Positions 50,953 through 59,214 of a stretch of 64,000 bases of DNA are shown piece after piece. The stretch spans positions 2,294,001 through 2,358,000 of the forward strand of contig NZ_AP024109.1 of the NCBI RefSeq assembly GCF_016591715.1, written 5' to 3'. The translations under genes and the position numbers were made by a program. Below the pieces are notes generated by a model. That model saw only the letters and a list, made by a program, of their open reading frames with translations, searched no databases and was not told where the DNA came from. Position 1 is the stretch's first letter; every line of letters starts with the position of its first letter. The DNA comes from Mesorhizobium sp. J8. Its GTDB lineage: Bacteria; Pseudomonadota; Alphaproteobacteria; Rhizobiales; Rhizobiaceae.

Positions 50953-52986
50953 TCAACTGCGTCCGTTCACAAGGTCCCCCACGATGTCGTATTTGCCCGA
51001 AATACGCATCTTGTAGACCTCGTAATTCTCCATCACGCGCTGCACGTAACTTCTTGTTTCCGTGTAGGGAATCCGCTCGATCCAATCGACGACGGCGTCC
51101 ACGTCCTTGCCACGTGGGTCGCCGTATTTCGCCACCCATTGGGCGGCGCGGTTCGGGCCGGCATTGTAGCCGGCGAAAGTCAGCACATAGGAGCCGCCGA
51201 AGCGGTCGAGCTGCTCGCCGAGGAAAGTCGAGCCCAGCGTCGCGTTGTAGCCGGCATCGCTCGTCAACCGTGCTTGCGAGAAACTCATGCCGGCCTTCTT
51301 CGCCAGCTGCTTGGCTGTGCCTGGCATCAACTGCAGCAGGCCGCGCGCGCCGGCGCTGGAGATGGCGCCGACATTGAACTCGCTCTCCTGGCGCGCGATG
51401 GCGTAGGCAAGCGCCTTGCCGGACCCCGAAATATTGGCCGAATCGGGAATGACGCCCAGCGGATGCGACAGCGCGCCAACATCGATGCCGCGTTGGGCGG
51501 CGATCTTGCCGACCTTCAGCGCCATGAAATGATTGCCCTGCTTTTCGGCCAGCACCGCAAGCAGCGCCAGTTCGCCCGGGCTGGTCAACTGCCCGGCAAG
51601 GTCGCGGTAGAGCGTTTCGGCATAGCGGTCATAGCCCGCCTCCTGCAGCCGCTTGATCGCGGCGACCGCCTCGCGGCCGTCGAAGCTCTGGCGGTCGGCG
51701 GCGCTCGGTTTGGGGTAGACGATGTTGAGCGTCCTCAGGCCCACGCGCTCGCCCGCGAGCTGGCCGTAGAAGGTCGTGCCGTAACCGGCCGCGCGCGTGA
51801 AATAATCCTTGGCGCTGCCCGGACCGCCGACTTCCGCCGCGCGGCCGAGCCAGTAATAGGCGCGCGACAGCGACACCGGTCCCTGCGCGAGCTCGGCGAT
51901 GCGCTTGAAGTGGATGGCGGCGGTCGCCGGATCGTTGAGGCCGCGCAGCGCGTACCAGCCGGCATGGAATTCAGCCTCGGCGGCATTGGCCGGGCTCTCG
52001 GCCGCATGCATGGAGACGATTTTGTAGGCGGTCTTCATGTCGCCCTGATCAACCAGCTCGCGCGACAGTACGCGACGCTCGACCCACCAGGCATCGGGGT
52101 CGACCAGCGCGTCGCGGTCGGTCGGCGCCTTCATCACGACAGCGGCGGCATCGGCGAATTTCTGCTGCTTGCGCAGATATTCCGCCTCGGCGAAGAAATA
52201 GCCTGCCGAGCGCTGTGCCGCAGGCACCGCCTTCAACAACTTGGCGGCGTTCTTGTCGCCCTTGTCAGCAGCCGCCCACGCGTCCGCCAGCGGCTGCGCG
52301 CCGGCGAGGCCGGCGACCCGCAGCGCCGAGGACGGCCGGTCGGCATAGAACATGCGCTCCATGCGGTAGCGATGATCGGCCGCCGGAATAAGCGTGCCGA
52401 ACTCCTTGATGATTGCAGCCTCGTCCTTGGCTTCCAGCTTCTCGGTGCGCCAGAATGGCACCAGCACCGATCGCGCCGCCGCCTGATTGCCCAACGCCAC
52501 CTGCGAGCGGGCCAGGATGATGACGCCCTCGGGCGTCAGCGGCTGGCTGCGACCGAAGGCCTGCACCACTACCTGCGGTGGCGGGTTCTCGCGATAGAGC
52601 GCGCGCTCGCTGTTCTTGCGCAGCGCGATCGTGCCCGGCCACCCGGGCAGCATCTTGGCGGCGTCGGCAATCTCGCCGCTCGGCACCTTGTCGCCGCCGT
52701 AGAGCGCGATCGCCCACGCCAGGATGTGCCGGTCGAGTGAAGTGGCAGGCAGCGTATCGCGCGCATTGCGCGCGCCGGCAATGTTGTTGGCGGCGAGCGC
52801 GTCGAGCCCGCTCTTCAGTTGCGCTATATCGGCGGACTGAGCGGTGGGGCCGGGCGCCTGCGGTGCATCAGGAGCCGGGATCGAGGCCGTCACGCGCGCG
52901 TCGACGCTGCCGCCGATCGCCATGCCTGGCATCAGCGCGACGATCGCGCCCAAAAGCGCGAAGAGATGAGGCCGCCTCGTCGGCAT
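50953..52986 (-). CDS. Soluble lytic murein transglycosylase (Slt70-like)
   Basis: A 677-residue periplasmic enzyme cleaving the beta-1,4 bond of peptidoglycan with 1,6-anhydro product. A signal peptide (LFALLGAIVALMPGMAIGGS) is followed by a long helical superhelix domain and the C-terminal catalytic SLT domain: catalytic Glu in AIARQESEFN near residue 531, SAGARGLLQLMPGTAKQLAK, YNAGPNRAAQW and IPYTETRSYVQRVMENY. Length matches Slt70. It is monocistronic and divergent to dapA, with about 290 bp between them. Confidence 0.93.
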   Translation of the reverse strand: MPTRRPHLFALLGAIVALMPGMAIGGSVDARVTASIPAPDAPQAPGPTAQSADIAQLKSGLDALAANNIAGARNARDTLPATSLDRHILAWAIALYGGDKVPSGEIADAAKMLPGWPGTIALRKNSERALYRENPPPQVVVQAFGRSQPLTPEGVIILARSQVALGNQAAARSVLVPFWRTEKLEAKDEAAIIKEFGTLIPAADHRYRMERMFYADRPSSALRVAGLAGAQPLADAWAAADKGDKNAAKLLKAVPAAQRSAGYFFAEAEYLRKQQKFADAAAVVMKAPTDRDALVDPDAWWVERRVLSRELVDQGDMKTAYKIVSMHAAESPANAAEAEFHAGWYALRGLNDPATAAIHFKRIAELAQGPVSLSRAYYWLGRAAEVGGPGSAKDYFTRAAGYGTTFYGQLAGERVGLRTLNIVYPKPSAADRQSFDGREAVAAIKRLQEAGYDRYAETLYRDLAGQLTSPGELALLAVLAEKQGNHFMALKVGKIAAQRGIDVGALSHPLGVIPDSANISGSGKALAYAIARQESEFNVGAISSAGARGLLQLMPGTAKQLAKKAGMSFSQARLTSDAGYNATLGSTFLGEQLDRFGGSYVLTFAGYNAGPNRAAQWVAKYGDPRGKDVDAVVDWIERIPYTETRSYVQRVMENYEVYKMRISGKYDIVGDLVNGRS

Positions 52987-53198
52987 TTTACGATCCTAGC
53001 ACATTGTCAGCAGGCGCGGGCACTGAGAACCCGATGCGAAGCCTAAACTTAGGTCGTGAAGGGCTCGTAAACAAAAGGTTATCGAGGCCGTTCGAATTGC
53101 GCTTGCTGGCACCATGGTGATCCTTGCCGATGAACAATGTCGAGACTATGGTGCGCGGCTTCGCTTTCGGTTAGAAGGCGCGCAAACAAGATACCGAC

Positions 53199-53242
53199 GC
53201 ATGTCGCCCAAAAGTGGGACCGGTTTTGGGATGACGACATGC
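53199..53242. repeat. RIME-like palindromic repeat, short copy (A5)
   Basis: GCATGTCG ... CGACATGC around AAAAGTGGGACCGGTTTTGGG, a single-palindrome variant of the A-family core. It lies in the leader of dapA, ending 35 bp before its start codon, and would form a hairpin in the 5' untranslated region. Confidence 0.75.
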
Positions 53243-53277
53243 ATAAACAAAACGAAGTTCCAAGGAGTTTGGACGAT

Positions 53278-54159
53278 ATGCTGAGAGGCTCGCTCACCGC
53301 GCTCGTGACACCGTTCGAAAAGAGCGGGCGCTTCGACGAGAAAGCCTTTCGCTTATTTGTCGAATGGCAGATCGCCGAGGGCACCAAGGGCCTCGTCCCG
53401 GTCGGCACCACCGGCGAGTCGCCGACGCTCTCGCATGAGGAGCACCGCCATGTCGTGAAGGTCGCGATCGAGGTGGCCAAGGGCAGGGTGCCGGTCGTCG
53501 CCGGCGCAGGCTCCAACAACACCGAGGAAGCGGTCGGCCTGGTGAAATATGCCGAACAGGCCGGCGCCGATGCCGCCCTTGTCGTCACGCCTTATTACAA
53601 CAAGCCCACCCAGCGCGGCCTTTATGAGCATTTCGCCGCCGTCGCCCGCGCGACCAGGCTGCCGATCATCATCTACAACATCCCGCCGCGCTCGGTGATC
53701 GACATGACGCCCGAGACGATGGGGCGCCTGGCGCATGACTTCAAGAACATCGCCGGCGTCAAGGATGCCACCGGCAAGGTCGAGCGTGTCTCCGAGCAGC
53801 GCATGACCTGCGGCAAGGATTTCATCCAGCTCTCCGGCGAGGATGCTTCCGCGCTTGGCTTCAACGCCCATGGCGGCGTCGGCTGCATCTCTGTGACGTC
53901 CAACGTCGCGCCGCGGCTCTGCGCCGAGTTCCAGGAAGCCACGCTCTCCGGCGACAGCGCCAAGGCGCTCGAGCTGCAGGACCGGCTCTTGCCGCTGCAC
54001 AAGGCGATCTTCATGGAGCCCGGCGTTTCGGGGTCGAAATATGCCTTGTCGAAGCTGGGCAAGATCGAGAACGTGGTGCGCTCGCCGCTGGTGACGGTCG
54101 AGCCCTCGACCGCGGAAAAGATCGACGCGGCGCTGAAGCACGCCGGCTTGATAAATTAG
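53278..54159 (+). CDS. dapA: 4-Hydroxy-tetrahydrodipicolinate synthase
   Basis: A 293-residue aldolase of the lysine/diaminopimelate pathway, condensing pyruvate with aspartate semialdehyde. Schiff-base lysine K162 ([10 protein letters not shown]), pyruvate-binding [14 protein letters not shown] near 44-57 and Tyr of IIYNIPPRS are intact, and length is normal. ATG 53278 has AAGGAG about 11 bases upstream; an upstream in-frame ATG at 53239 falls within the palindromic repeat. smpB follows after 25 bp, a pairing common in alphaproteobacteria. Confidence 0.96.
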   Translation: MLRGSLTALVTPFEKSGRFDEKAFRLFVEWQIAEGTKGLVPVGTTGESPTLSHEEHRHVVKVAIEVAKGRVPVVAGAGSNNTEEAVGLVKYAEQAGADAALVVTPYYNKPTQRGLYEHFAAVARATRLPIIIYNIPPRSVIDMTPETMGRLAHDFKNIAGVKDATGKVERVSEQRMTCGKDFIQLSGEDASALGFNAHGGVGCISVTSNVAPRLCAEFQEATLSGDSAKALELQDRLLPLHKAIFMEPGVSGSKYALSKLGKIENVVRSPLVTVEPSTAEKIDAALKHAGLIN

Positions 54160-54184
54160 GGATGAGGCGCCACCTCTCCGCATT

Positions 54185-54664
54185 ATGAATCAAGTCAAGA
54201 AAGCCGACCCCAACAACAGGACGGTCGCCGAAAACCGCAAGGCGCGTTTCTCTTACGAGGTGCTCGACACGATCGAGACCGGCTTGGTGCTGACCGGCAC
54301 CGAGGTCAAGTCGCTGCGCCAGGGCCAGGCCAACATCCAGGAGAGCTACGCTTCGGCCGAGGGTGGCGAGATCTGGCTGATCAATTCCTATCTGCCGGAA
54401 TATCTGCAGGCCAACCGCTTCAACCACGAGCCGCGCCGGCGCCGCAAATTGCTGGTCTCCAAGCGCGAGATGGCGAAACTCTCCCAAAGCGTCGAGCGCG
54501 AGGGCATGACGCTGGTGCCGCTGAAGATCTATTTCAACGATCGCGGCCGCGCCAAGCTGCTGCTCGCGATTGCCCGCGGCAAGAAACTGCACGATAAGCG
54601 CGAGACCGAAAAGCAGCGCGACTGGTCGCGCGAGAAGGGCCGGTTGCTGAAGGAGCGCGGCTGA
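54185..54664 (+). CDS. smpB: SsrA-binding protein SmpB
   Basis: A 159-residue partner of tmRNA in ribosome rescue. Typical family features: [60 protein letters not shown] and the basic C-terminal tail [19 protein letters not shown], which enters the mRNA channel. It lies 25 bp after dapA, so probably cotranscribed with it. The tmRNA gene itself is not in this window. Confidence 0.97.
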   Translation: MNQVKKADPNNRTVAENRKARFSYEVLDTIETGLVLTGTEVKSLRQGQANIQESYASAEGGEIWLINSYLPEYLQANRFNHEPRRRRKLLVSKREMAKLSQSVEREGMTLVPLKIYFNDRGRAKLLLAIARGKKLHDKRETEKQRDWSREKGRLLKERG

Positions 54665-54749
54665 GCTTTCGGGCCGGCCGCACCCGGTCGCCTGAAAAAA
54701 GCCGCCGGCCGGTTCTCTGGTCCGGCGCATACGCGCCTTCCGACGGGGG

Positions 54750-55466
54750 ATGGTCTTGGGTAAGCGGATTGTTCTCTGGGGCCTTGCGGGCGTGGTTGTC
54801 GCCTGTGCCGTCGCGGCGGGTGCATTCTTCTGGTTCCGTGGCTTTTCTCCGGATCGCCAGGAATTCCCGATCCGGGGCATCGACGTTTCCCACCATCAGG
54901 GAAAGATCGACTGGCGACGCGTCGCGGCCGACGATGTCTCCTTCGCCATCATCAAGGCGACCGAAGGCGGCACCCATGTCGACACCCTGTTCGCCACCAA
55001 CTTGCGTGAAGCCCGCGCGGCCGGCCTGGCGGTCGGCGCCTATCATTTCTTCACCTTTTGCCGACCCGGCGCCGATCAGGCGAGGAACTTCATTGCGGTC
55101 GTGCCGCGCGGCGAGCCGCTCTTGCCGCCGGTGGTCGACATCGAATTCGGCGGCAACTGCCCGCAACGGCCATCGCCCGAGCAGTTGAACGCGAAGCTTG
55201 CCGCTTTCCTCGGCCCGGTCGAGACGGCGTTCGGCAAGCCGGCGATCTTCTATCTGACCGACGAGGCGGCCGACGCCTATTCCCGCAGCATCATGACCCG
55301 TCAGCGCTGGCTGCGTTCGCTGGCGCTGAGGCCGCGCGAGAACGACTGGATCTACTGGCAATATCACAATATGGGCCGCGTCGACGGCATCGAAGGCGAT
55401 GTCGATCTGAACGTTCTGAAGGGCAGCCGCGAGACGCTGGCGGCGTTGTTCGCGCCGACGCCTTGA
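54750..55466 (+). CDS. GH25 lysozyme-like muramidase, membrane-anchored
   Basis: A 238-residue protein with one N-terminal hydrophobic segment (VLWGLAGVVVACAVAAGAFF) and a glycoside hydrolase 25 domain facing the periplasm. Catalytic-site motifs: GIDVSHHQGKIDW (Asp), VVDIEFGGNC (catalytic Asp/Glu pair), IIKATEGG, VGAYHFF and the final GDVDLNVLKG. Family members cleave peptidoglycan; rhizobial copies are often chromosomal and not phage-borne. It could help in wall remodelling with the lytic transglycosylase upstream. ATG 54750 directly follows a GGGG tract, so start spacing is odd. A terminator was not seen. Confidence 0.87.
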   Translation: MVLGKRIVLWGLAGVVVACAVAAGAFFWFRGFSPDRQEFPIRGIDVSHHQGKIDWRRVAADDVSFAIIKATEGGTHVDTLFATNLREARAAGLAVGAYHFFTFCRPGADQARNFIAVVPRGEPLLPPVVDIEFGGNCPQRPSPEQLNAKLAAFLGPVETAFGKPAIFYLTDEAADAYSRSIMTRQRWLRSLALRPRENDWIYWQYHNMGRVDGIEGDVDLNVLKGSRETLAALFAPTP

Positions 55467-55505
55467 ATTACAGGCCCTTTAAGTGTCTGCCGTACCGCAG
55501 AAGGC

Positions 55506-56435
55506 TCACGATCCTCCCGGCGCCGCTGCATTGAGGCGTTTGCCGGCAATACGTCCTCCGATCGCCGATAAGCCCATCCCGGCGGCCATGATCGCGATGG
55601 CTGCGAACTGGATCGCCGTCGGCGTTTCGCCGAGCACGGCCATGCCGACAACCACGGTGGCTATCGGTATGCCGGGCAGGAACAGCGATGCCGTCTGCGG
55701 CCCCAATTGCTGGACGATATAAGTATAAAGAAACATGGCCGCCGCGCCGGCCAGGATCCCCTGGACCACGATCTGGCTGATGATCTCCGTGGCTGCCGCG
55801 GCATGGATATGGCTTGGCGCGAAGACATAGAGAACCGGCAGCGGCAGGCACGACAGGAGCACCACCGCGGCCGTCGCCGTGACGGGATCGGCATGCCAGC
55901 GCCTGACAAGGACGGCATAGGCCGAAAACATCAGGCCCGATCCGATGAAAAGCATATCGCCGAAGAGAACGCCGCCGGTGCCGGCGCGTGCCGGCGCGAC
56001 GAACAGCGACAGGCCGGCGATGATCGCAAGGACACCGATGGTCCGTTGCCGCGAAGCGCCGTCCTTGAAGACGATGCGTGACAGCAGGAACGAAAAGAAG
56101 ACGATCGACGCTGGACACAGCGCAGCCGCATGGGCGGCGGGAGCATAAGTCAGTCCGCAGTTGATGATCAGCGGATAAGGCAATCCAGCCAGCGCCGCCA
56201 AAACCAGGGCCCGTTGCCAACCAAGCGCCCTCATGCTCGCGAAGCCGCCGCGCCAGACGATCGGCAGAAAGATCGCCCCCGCGCCGCCAAAGCGCAAGGC
56301 GGCCAGATCCGTCGCCGTGAGGTGCTCCCGGAGGCTGAAGCGGGCGGCGACGAATTGGATAGCGTAGATGCCGATCATGGTCAGGCCCGCGATGATCGCC
56401 AGCCTGGACTTTCCTGAGTCTCGCGCGTTCGCCAT
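55506..56435 (-). CDS. EamA/DMT-superfamily exporter
   Basis: A 309-residue protein with ten predicted membrane segments in two EamA halves (for example LAIIAGLTMIGIYAIQFVAA, IVFFSFLLSRIVF, GVLAIIAGLSLFVAPARA, LFLPGIPIATVVVGMAVLGE). It reads divergently from an Lrp-type regulator, 144 bp away, a common arrangement for amino-acid exporters. Its C-terminus (KRLNAAAPGGS) is polar. ATG 56435 is preferred, with AGGAC upstream; another lies seven codons earlier. The exported substrate is unknown. Confidence 0.85.
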   Translation of the reverse strand: MANARDSGKSRLAIIAGLTMIGIYAIQFVAARFSLREHLTATDLAALRFGGAGAIFLPIVWRGGFASMRALGWQRALVLAALAGLPYPLIINCGLTYAPAAHAAALCPASIVFFSFLLSRIVFKDGASRQRTIGVLAIIAGLSLFVAPARAGTGGVLFGDMLFIGSGLMFSAYAVLVRRWHADPVTATAAVVLLSCLPLPVLYVFAPSHIHAAAATEIISQIVVQGILAGAAAMFLYTYIVQQLGPQTASLFLPGIPIATVVVGMAVLGETPTAIQFAAIAIMAAGMGLSAIGGRIAGKRLNAAAPGGS

Positions 56436-56539
56436 GTCCTGCCGCCGTCGTGACATCGCCGCTGAAGATCATCTCCGCGGAATGCGATGCAGGCACAGGC
56501 TATTGCCGAAAAGCCTGTGGTAAAATACGCTCTTTCATC

Positions 56540-56558
56540 GAAACTCGAGTGAAACTCG
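56540..56558. promoter_or_regulatory. Direct repeat, candidate Lrp-type operator
   Basis: GAAACTCG occurs at 56540-56547 and again at 56551-56558, spaced 11 bp (one helical turn), in the intergenic region between the divergent exporter and the Lrp-type regulator. This is the kind of repeated half-site Lrp/AsnC proteins use. Inference. Confidence 0.5.
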
Positions 56559-56579
56559 TAGATTTAAGGCGGATTTGGC

Positions 56580-57053
56580 GTGAATGCTGAAGCAAACGAT
56601 CTCGACGCGGTCGACCGCAATCTTCTTCGGCTGCTGCAGGAGGATGGGCGCCGCACCACGCTTGATCTCGCAACCCGTGTGGGACTGTCGCCGACCGGCA
56701 CCAGCCTGCGGGTGAAGCGGCTGTTTCGGGAAGGCTACATCACCGCGGTCAGGGCCGTGCTCAATCCGGCAAAGATCGGACGCGGCACGCTCGTCTTCAT
56801 CGAGGTGCGTCTCGATCACACGGCGCCTCATATTTTCGAACGCTTCGCCGAAGCGGTGACCAAGGCGCCCGAGGTTCTCGAGTGCCATATGGTCGTCGGC
56901 GGCTTCGACTATCTGGTAAAGGCGCGCATCTCGGAAATGGCGGCCTATCAGGATTTCCTGACGCGGGTCATTCTCGCGCTGCCGGGCGTGAAAGAGACGC
57001 ACACTTACGCCTCGATCGGCGACGTGAAGCCGGACGCGCTGCTGCCGGTATGA
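56580..57053 (+). CDS. Lrp/AsnC-family transcriptional regulator
   Basis: A 157-residue regulator starting at GTG 56580. The N-terminal winged HTH (LDAVDRNLLRLLQEDGRRTT, then ATRVGLSPTGTSLRVKRLFR) and C-terminal RAM/ActD ligand domain (GTLVFIEVRLDHTAPHIF, VLECHMVVGGFDYLVKARIS, LPGVKETHTYASIGDVK) are complete. It is divergent from the EamA-type exporter and likely controls it in response to an amino acid. Length is normal. Confidence 0.9.
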   Translation: MNAEANDLDAVDRNLLRLLQEDGRRTTLDLATRVGLSPTGTSLRVKRLFREGYITAVRAVLNPAKIGRGTLVFIEVRLDHTAPHIFERFAEAVTKAPEVLECHMVVGGFDYLVKARISEMAAYQDFLTRVILALPGVKETHTYASIGDVKPDALLPV

Positions 57054-57086
57054 GTGGGGGGCGGACCGACGGGAAGCCGCTTGAGT

Positions 57087-57743
57087 CTAGCTCTTCAGCA
57101 ACGTCGCGATCTCGCTGAACACGTTGACGAACATCTCTTCCGTCAGCACGCCCGTATTGGTGTTGTAGCGCGAGCAGTGATAGCTGGAAAACAGCGTGAC
57201 GCCGCCGGCTTCCTGGCGTCCGCCATGGCGGAACGGCAAGGCGGCGACGCGCCCACCCAGCGCCCGCACCGTCGACTGATGCGCGATCGAACCCAGCGTC
57301 AGTATGGCGCGCAAGTTGGGGAAGCGCTCGATCGTCGGCTTTAGAAAAGTCCGGCAGGTGGCGATCTCGGCGCCGACCGGTTTGTTCTCCGGCGGCACGC
57401 AGCGCACCGCATTGGTGACGGCGGTGCCGACAAGCTCGAGCCCGTCATCCGGCCTTGCCTTGAACTCGCCGCGCGCCAGGCCATGCTTGATCATCGTGCC
57501 GTAGAGCAGGTCGCCGGCATAGTCGCCGGTGAAGGGTCGCCCCGTTCGGTTGGCGCCGCGCAGGCCCGGCGCCAGCCCTACGATCAGGAGTTTGACCGAA
57601 TTCTCGCCTTCCGGGGGCAGGAAGGTAGGTACCGGCGCGTTGAACCAGCCCGGCTCGCGCTCGCGCCAGGCGGCGATGAAATCATGCAGCCGCGGGCAAA
57701 GCGGACAGTCGCGGCTGGGTTCGGGGGAGGGCGCGGCGCTCAA
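57087..57743 (-). CDS. Uracil-DNA glycosylase, family 5-like (Fe-S type)
   Basis: A 218-residue glycosylase. The [4Fe-4S] ligands seem complete: CPLCPRL (Cys13, Cys16), RCVPPENKP and ATCRTFL. The active-site loop LLIVGLAPGLRGANRTGRPF is the family-5 (UdgB) form, in which the Asp/Asn of other families is replaced; TLGSIAHQSTVRAL and SSYHCSRYNTN complete the fold. Such enzymes remove uracil, hypoxanthine and related lesions. It is separated by 12 bp from the NYN-domain gene on the same strand, so the two may form an operon. Confidence 0.9.
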   Translation of the reverse strand: MSAAPSPEPSRDCPLCPRLHDFIAAWREREPGWFNAPVPTFLPPEGENSVKLLIVGLAPGLRGANRTGRPFTGDYAGDLLYGTMIKHGLARGEFKARPDDGLELVGTAVTNAVRCVPPENKPVGAEIATCRTFLKPTIERFPNLRAILTLGSIAHQSTVRALGGRVAALPFRHGGRQEAGGVTLFSSYHCSRYNTNTGVLTEEMFVNVFSEIATLLKS

Positions 57744-57755
57744 GGCCGCCGCCCG

Positions 57756-58337
57756 TCAATAATCGTCCTCGTCGACTTCGGCGGGTTCCGGCCGCCGCAC
57801 CGGCCGCTCGGATGGATCCCGGCCGACTTCGCTCTTCAGCGTCATCAGGTCGATGAAATGGTCGGCCTGGCGGCGCAGGTCGTCGGAGATCATCGGCGGC
57901 TGCGAAGCCATGGTCGAGATGATCGACACCTTGCGGCCGCGCCGCTGCAGCGCCTCGACCAGCGTGCGGAAGTCGCCGTCGCCCGAAAAGATCACATAGT
58001 GGTCGACGACGTCGGCGAGCTCCAGCGCGTCGACCGTCAGCTCGATATCCATATTGCCCTTGATCTTGCGGCGGCCGGTCGAGTCGGTGAATTCCTTGGC
58101 GGGCTTCGTCACCACCTTGAAGCCGTTATAGTCGAGCCAGTCGATCAGCGGCCGGATCGAGGAATATTCCTGATCCTCGACCAGCGCGGTGTAATAATAG
58201 GCGCGCAAAAGATAGCCGCGCTTCTGGAAGCTCGACAGGAGCTTGCGGTAGTCGATGTCGAAACCCAGCGCGCGGGACGTGGCGTAGAGATTGGCGCCGT
58301 CGATGAAAAGAGCGATCTTTTCACGGGGATCGAACAT
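57756..58337 (-). CDS. NYN-domain (LabA/DUF88) protein
   Basis: A 193-residue protein with a PIN-like NYN domain, a predicted metal-dependent RNase fold. The conserved acidic residues are visible in IALFIDGANLYATSRALGF, KGNMDIELTVDALELAD and YVIFSGDGDFRTLVEALQRR. The C-terminal tail is Pro/Arg/Glu-rich (RDPSERPVRRPEPAEVDEDD). It lies directly upstream of the UDG gene (12 bp), divergent from rpoZ. Bacterial members act in RNA processing or as toxin-like nucleases; the role here is not known. Confidence 0.9.
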   Translation of the reverse strand: MFDPREKIALFIDGANLYATSRALGFDIDYRKLLSSFQKRGYLLRAYYYTALVEDQEYSSIRPLIDWLDYNGFKVVTKPAKEFTDSTGRRKIKGNMDIELTVDALELADVVDHYVIFSGDGDFRTLVEALQRRGRKVSIISTMASQPPMISDDLRRQADHFIDLMTLKSEVGRDPSERPVRRPEPAEVDEDDY

Positions 58338-58640
58338 TGAAAAACATCCCTTTCGAAAATTTCTGTCGTCTAAAAGCGTTTGACGAATAGGTCCGACAAA
58401 TGGACCCTGATACCGTCACATCCGAGATAACGCGCAATTTATGGATATCCAAGGGCAGGCCTCGCATTGCAAGCAATTGTGATCGCCACTATGTGAGCCG
58501 CATCATGGCGTGGCGCGATGATGAGCCGGGCAATGGCCGGCCAAGCTGGCGCCGGCGCCATAAAGCTTGTATTTCGCCCGCGCCCGCGTTATGGAGCGCG
58601 CCAGCTTTCCATCAAATCCATCGCATGAAAGGGGCAGTCC
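58338..58640. other. 303-bp intergenic region upstream of rpoZ
   Basis: Divergent promoter region between the NYN-domain gene and rpoZ. A TTGACG at 58380-58385 is a possible -35 box, but no fitting -10 was recognised. GAAAGGGG at 58627-58634 is the rpoZ ribosome binding site. No gene is supported in it. Confidence 0.5.
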
Positions 58641-59042
58641 ATGGCCCGCGTAACCGTTGAAGATTGCATCGACAAGGTCGACAACCGTTTTGAACTCGTG
58701 CTGCTCGCCGGCCATCGCGCCCGCCAGATCAGCCAGGGCGCACAGATCACCGTTCCGCGCGACAATGACAAGAACCCGGTCATCGCGCTGCGCGAGATCG
58801 CCGAAGAAACGCTGTCGCCGGACGACCTCAAGGAAGATCTGATCCACTCGCTGCAGAAGCATGTGGAGGTCGACGAGCCGGAGGCCGAGGGCGAGGCGAT
58901 CACCGACCAGACCGGCGCGACCGCCGTCGCGGCGGACGCCGACGACGCCGAGGAGAACATCGCATTCGACCGCATGAGCGAGGAAGATCTGCTCGCCGGC
59001 ATCGAAGGCTTGGTGCCCCCGGAAAAGAGCGACGACTACTAA
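58641..59042 (+). CDS. rpoZ: RNA polymerase omega subunit
   Basis: A 133-residue omega subunit. The conserved core [20 protein letters not shown] and [20 protein letters not shown] and [13 protein letters not shown] is in the first ~60 residues; the remaining tail is acidic and Ala/Asp-rich, as in rhizobia. Omega aids assembly of the beta' subunit and is the site of ppGpp response in many proteobacteria, matching its position before the RSH gene (172 bp downstream). Confidence 0.96.
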   Translation: MARVTVEDCIDKVDNRFELVLLAGHRARQISQGAQITVPRDNDKNPVIALREIAEETLSPDDLKEDLIHSLQKHVEVDEPEAEGEAITDQTGATAVAADADDAEENIAFDRMSEEDLLAGIEGLVPPEKSDDY

Positions 59043-59095
59043 GAGCTTTTGACAATTCTGCTCAGCCGGTTGTTGAGCGGATTCTGAAAAAGCTT
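59043..59095 (+). terminator. Imperfect hairpin after rpoZ
   Basis: AAGAGCTTTTGACA ... TGAAAAAGCTT with inner CTGCTCA/TTGAGCGG; about 53 bp. There is no T-run after it, so terminator function is doubtful; it may be a decayed palindromic repeat. Confidence 0.35.
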
Positions 59096-59214
59096 CCGAG
59101 CGCGCCTGGATCAAGCATCCGGTACTTCCGTCTCGTAAGTTTCGTGGCTATCTATGAGATGCGTCGCACGCCGGTGCGGCGCATCAATCATTTCAGCACC
59201 GCGAGATCCCGCCC

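Noticed and set aside
51139..52740. Plus-strand frame of over 500 codons opposite the lytic transglycosylase
   Set aside because: No motif; the minus-strand gene has signal peptide and complete SLT domain.
57087..58337. UDG plus NYN nuclease pair as a possible defence module
   Set aside because: Both are widespread housekeeping-type genes in Rhizobiales and lie in a core region beside rpoZ and rsh; nothing else in the neighbourhood suggests defence.
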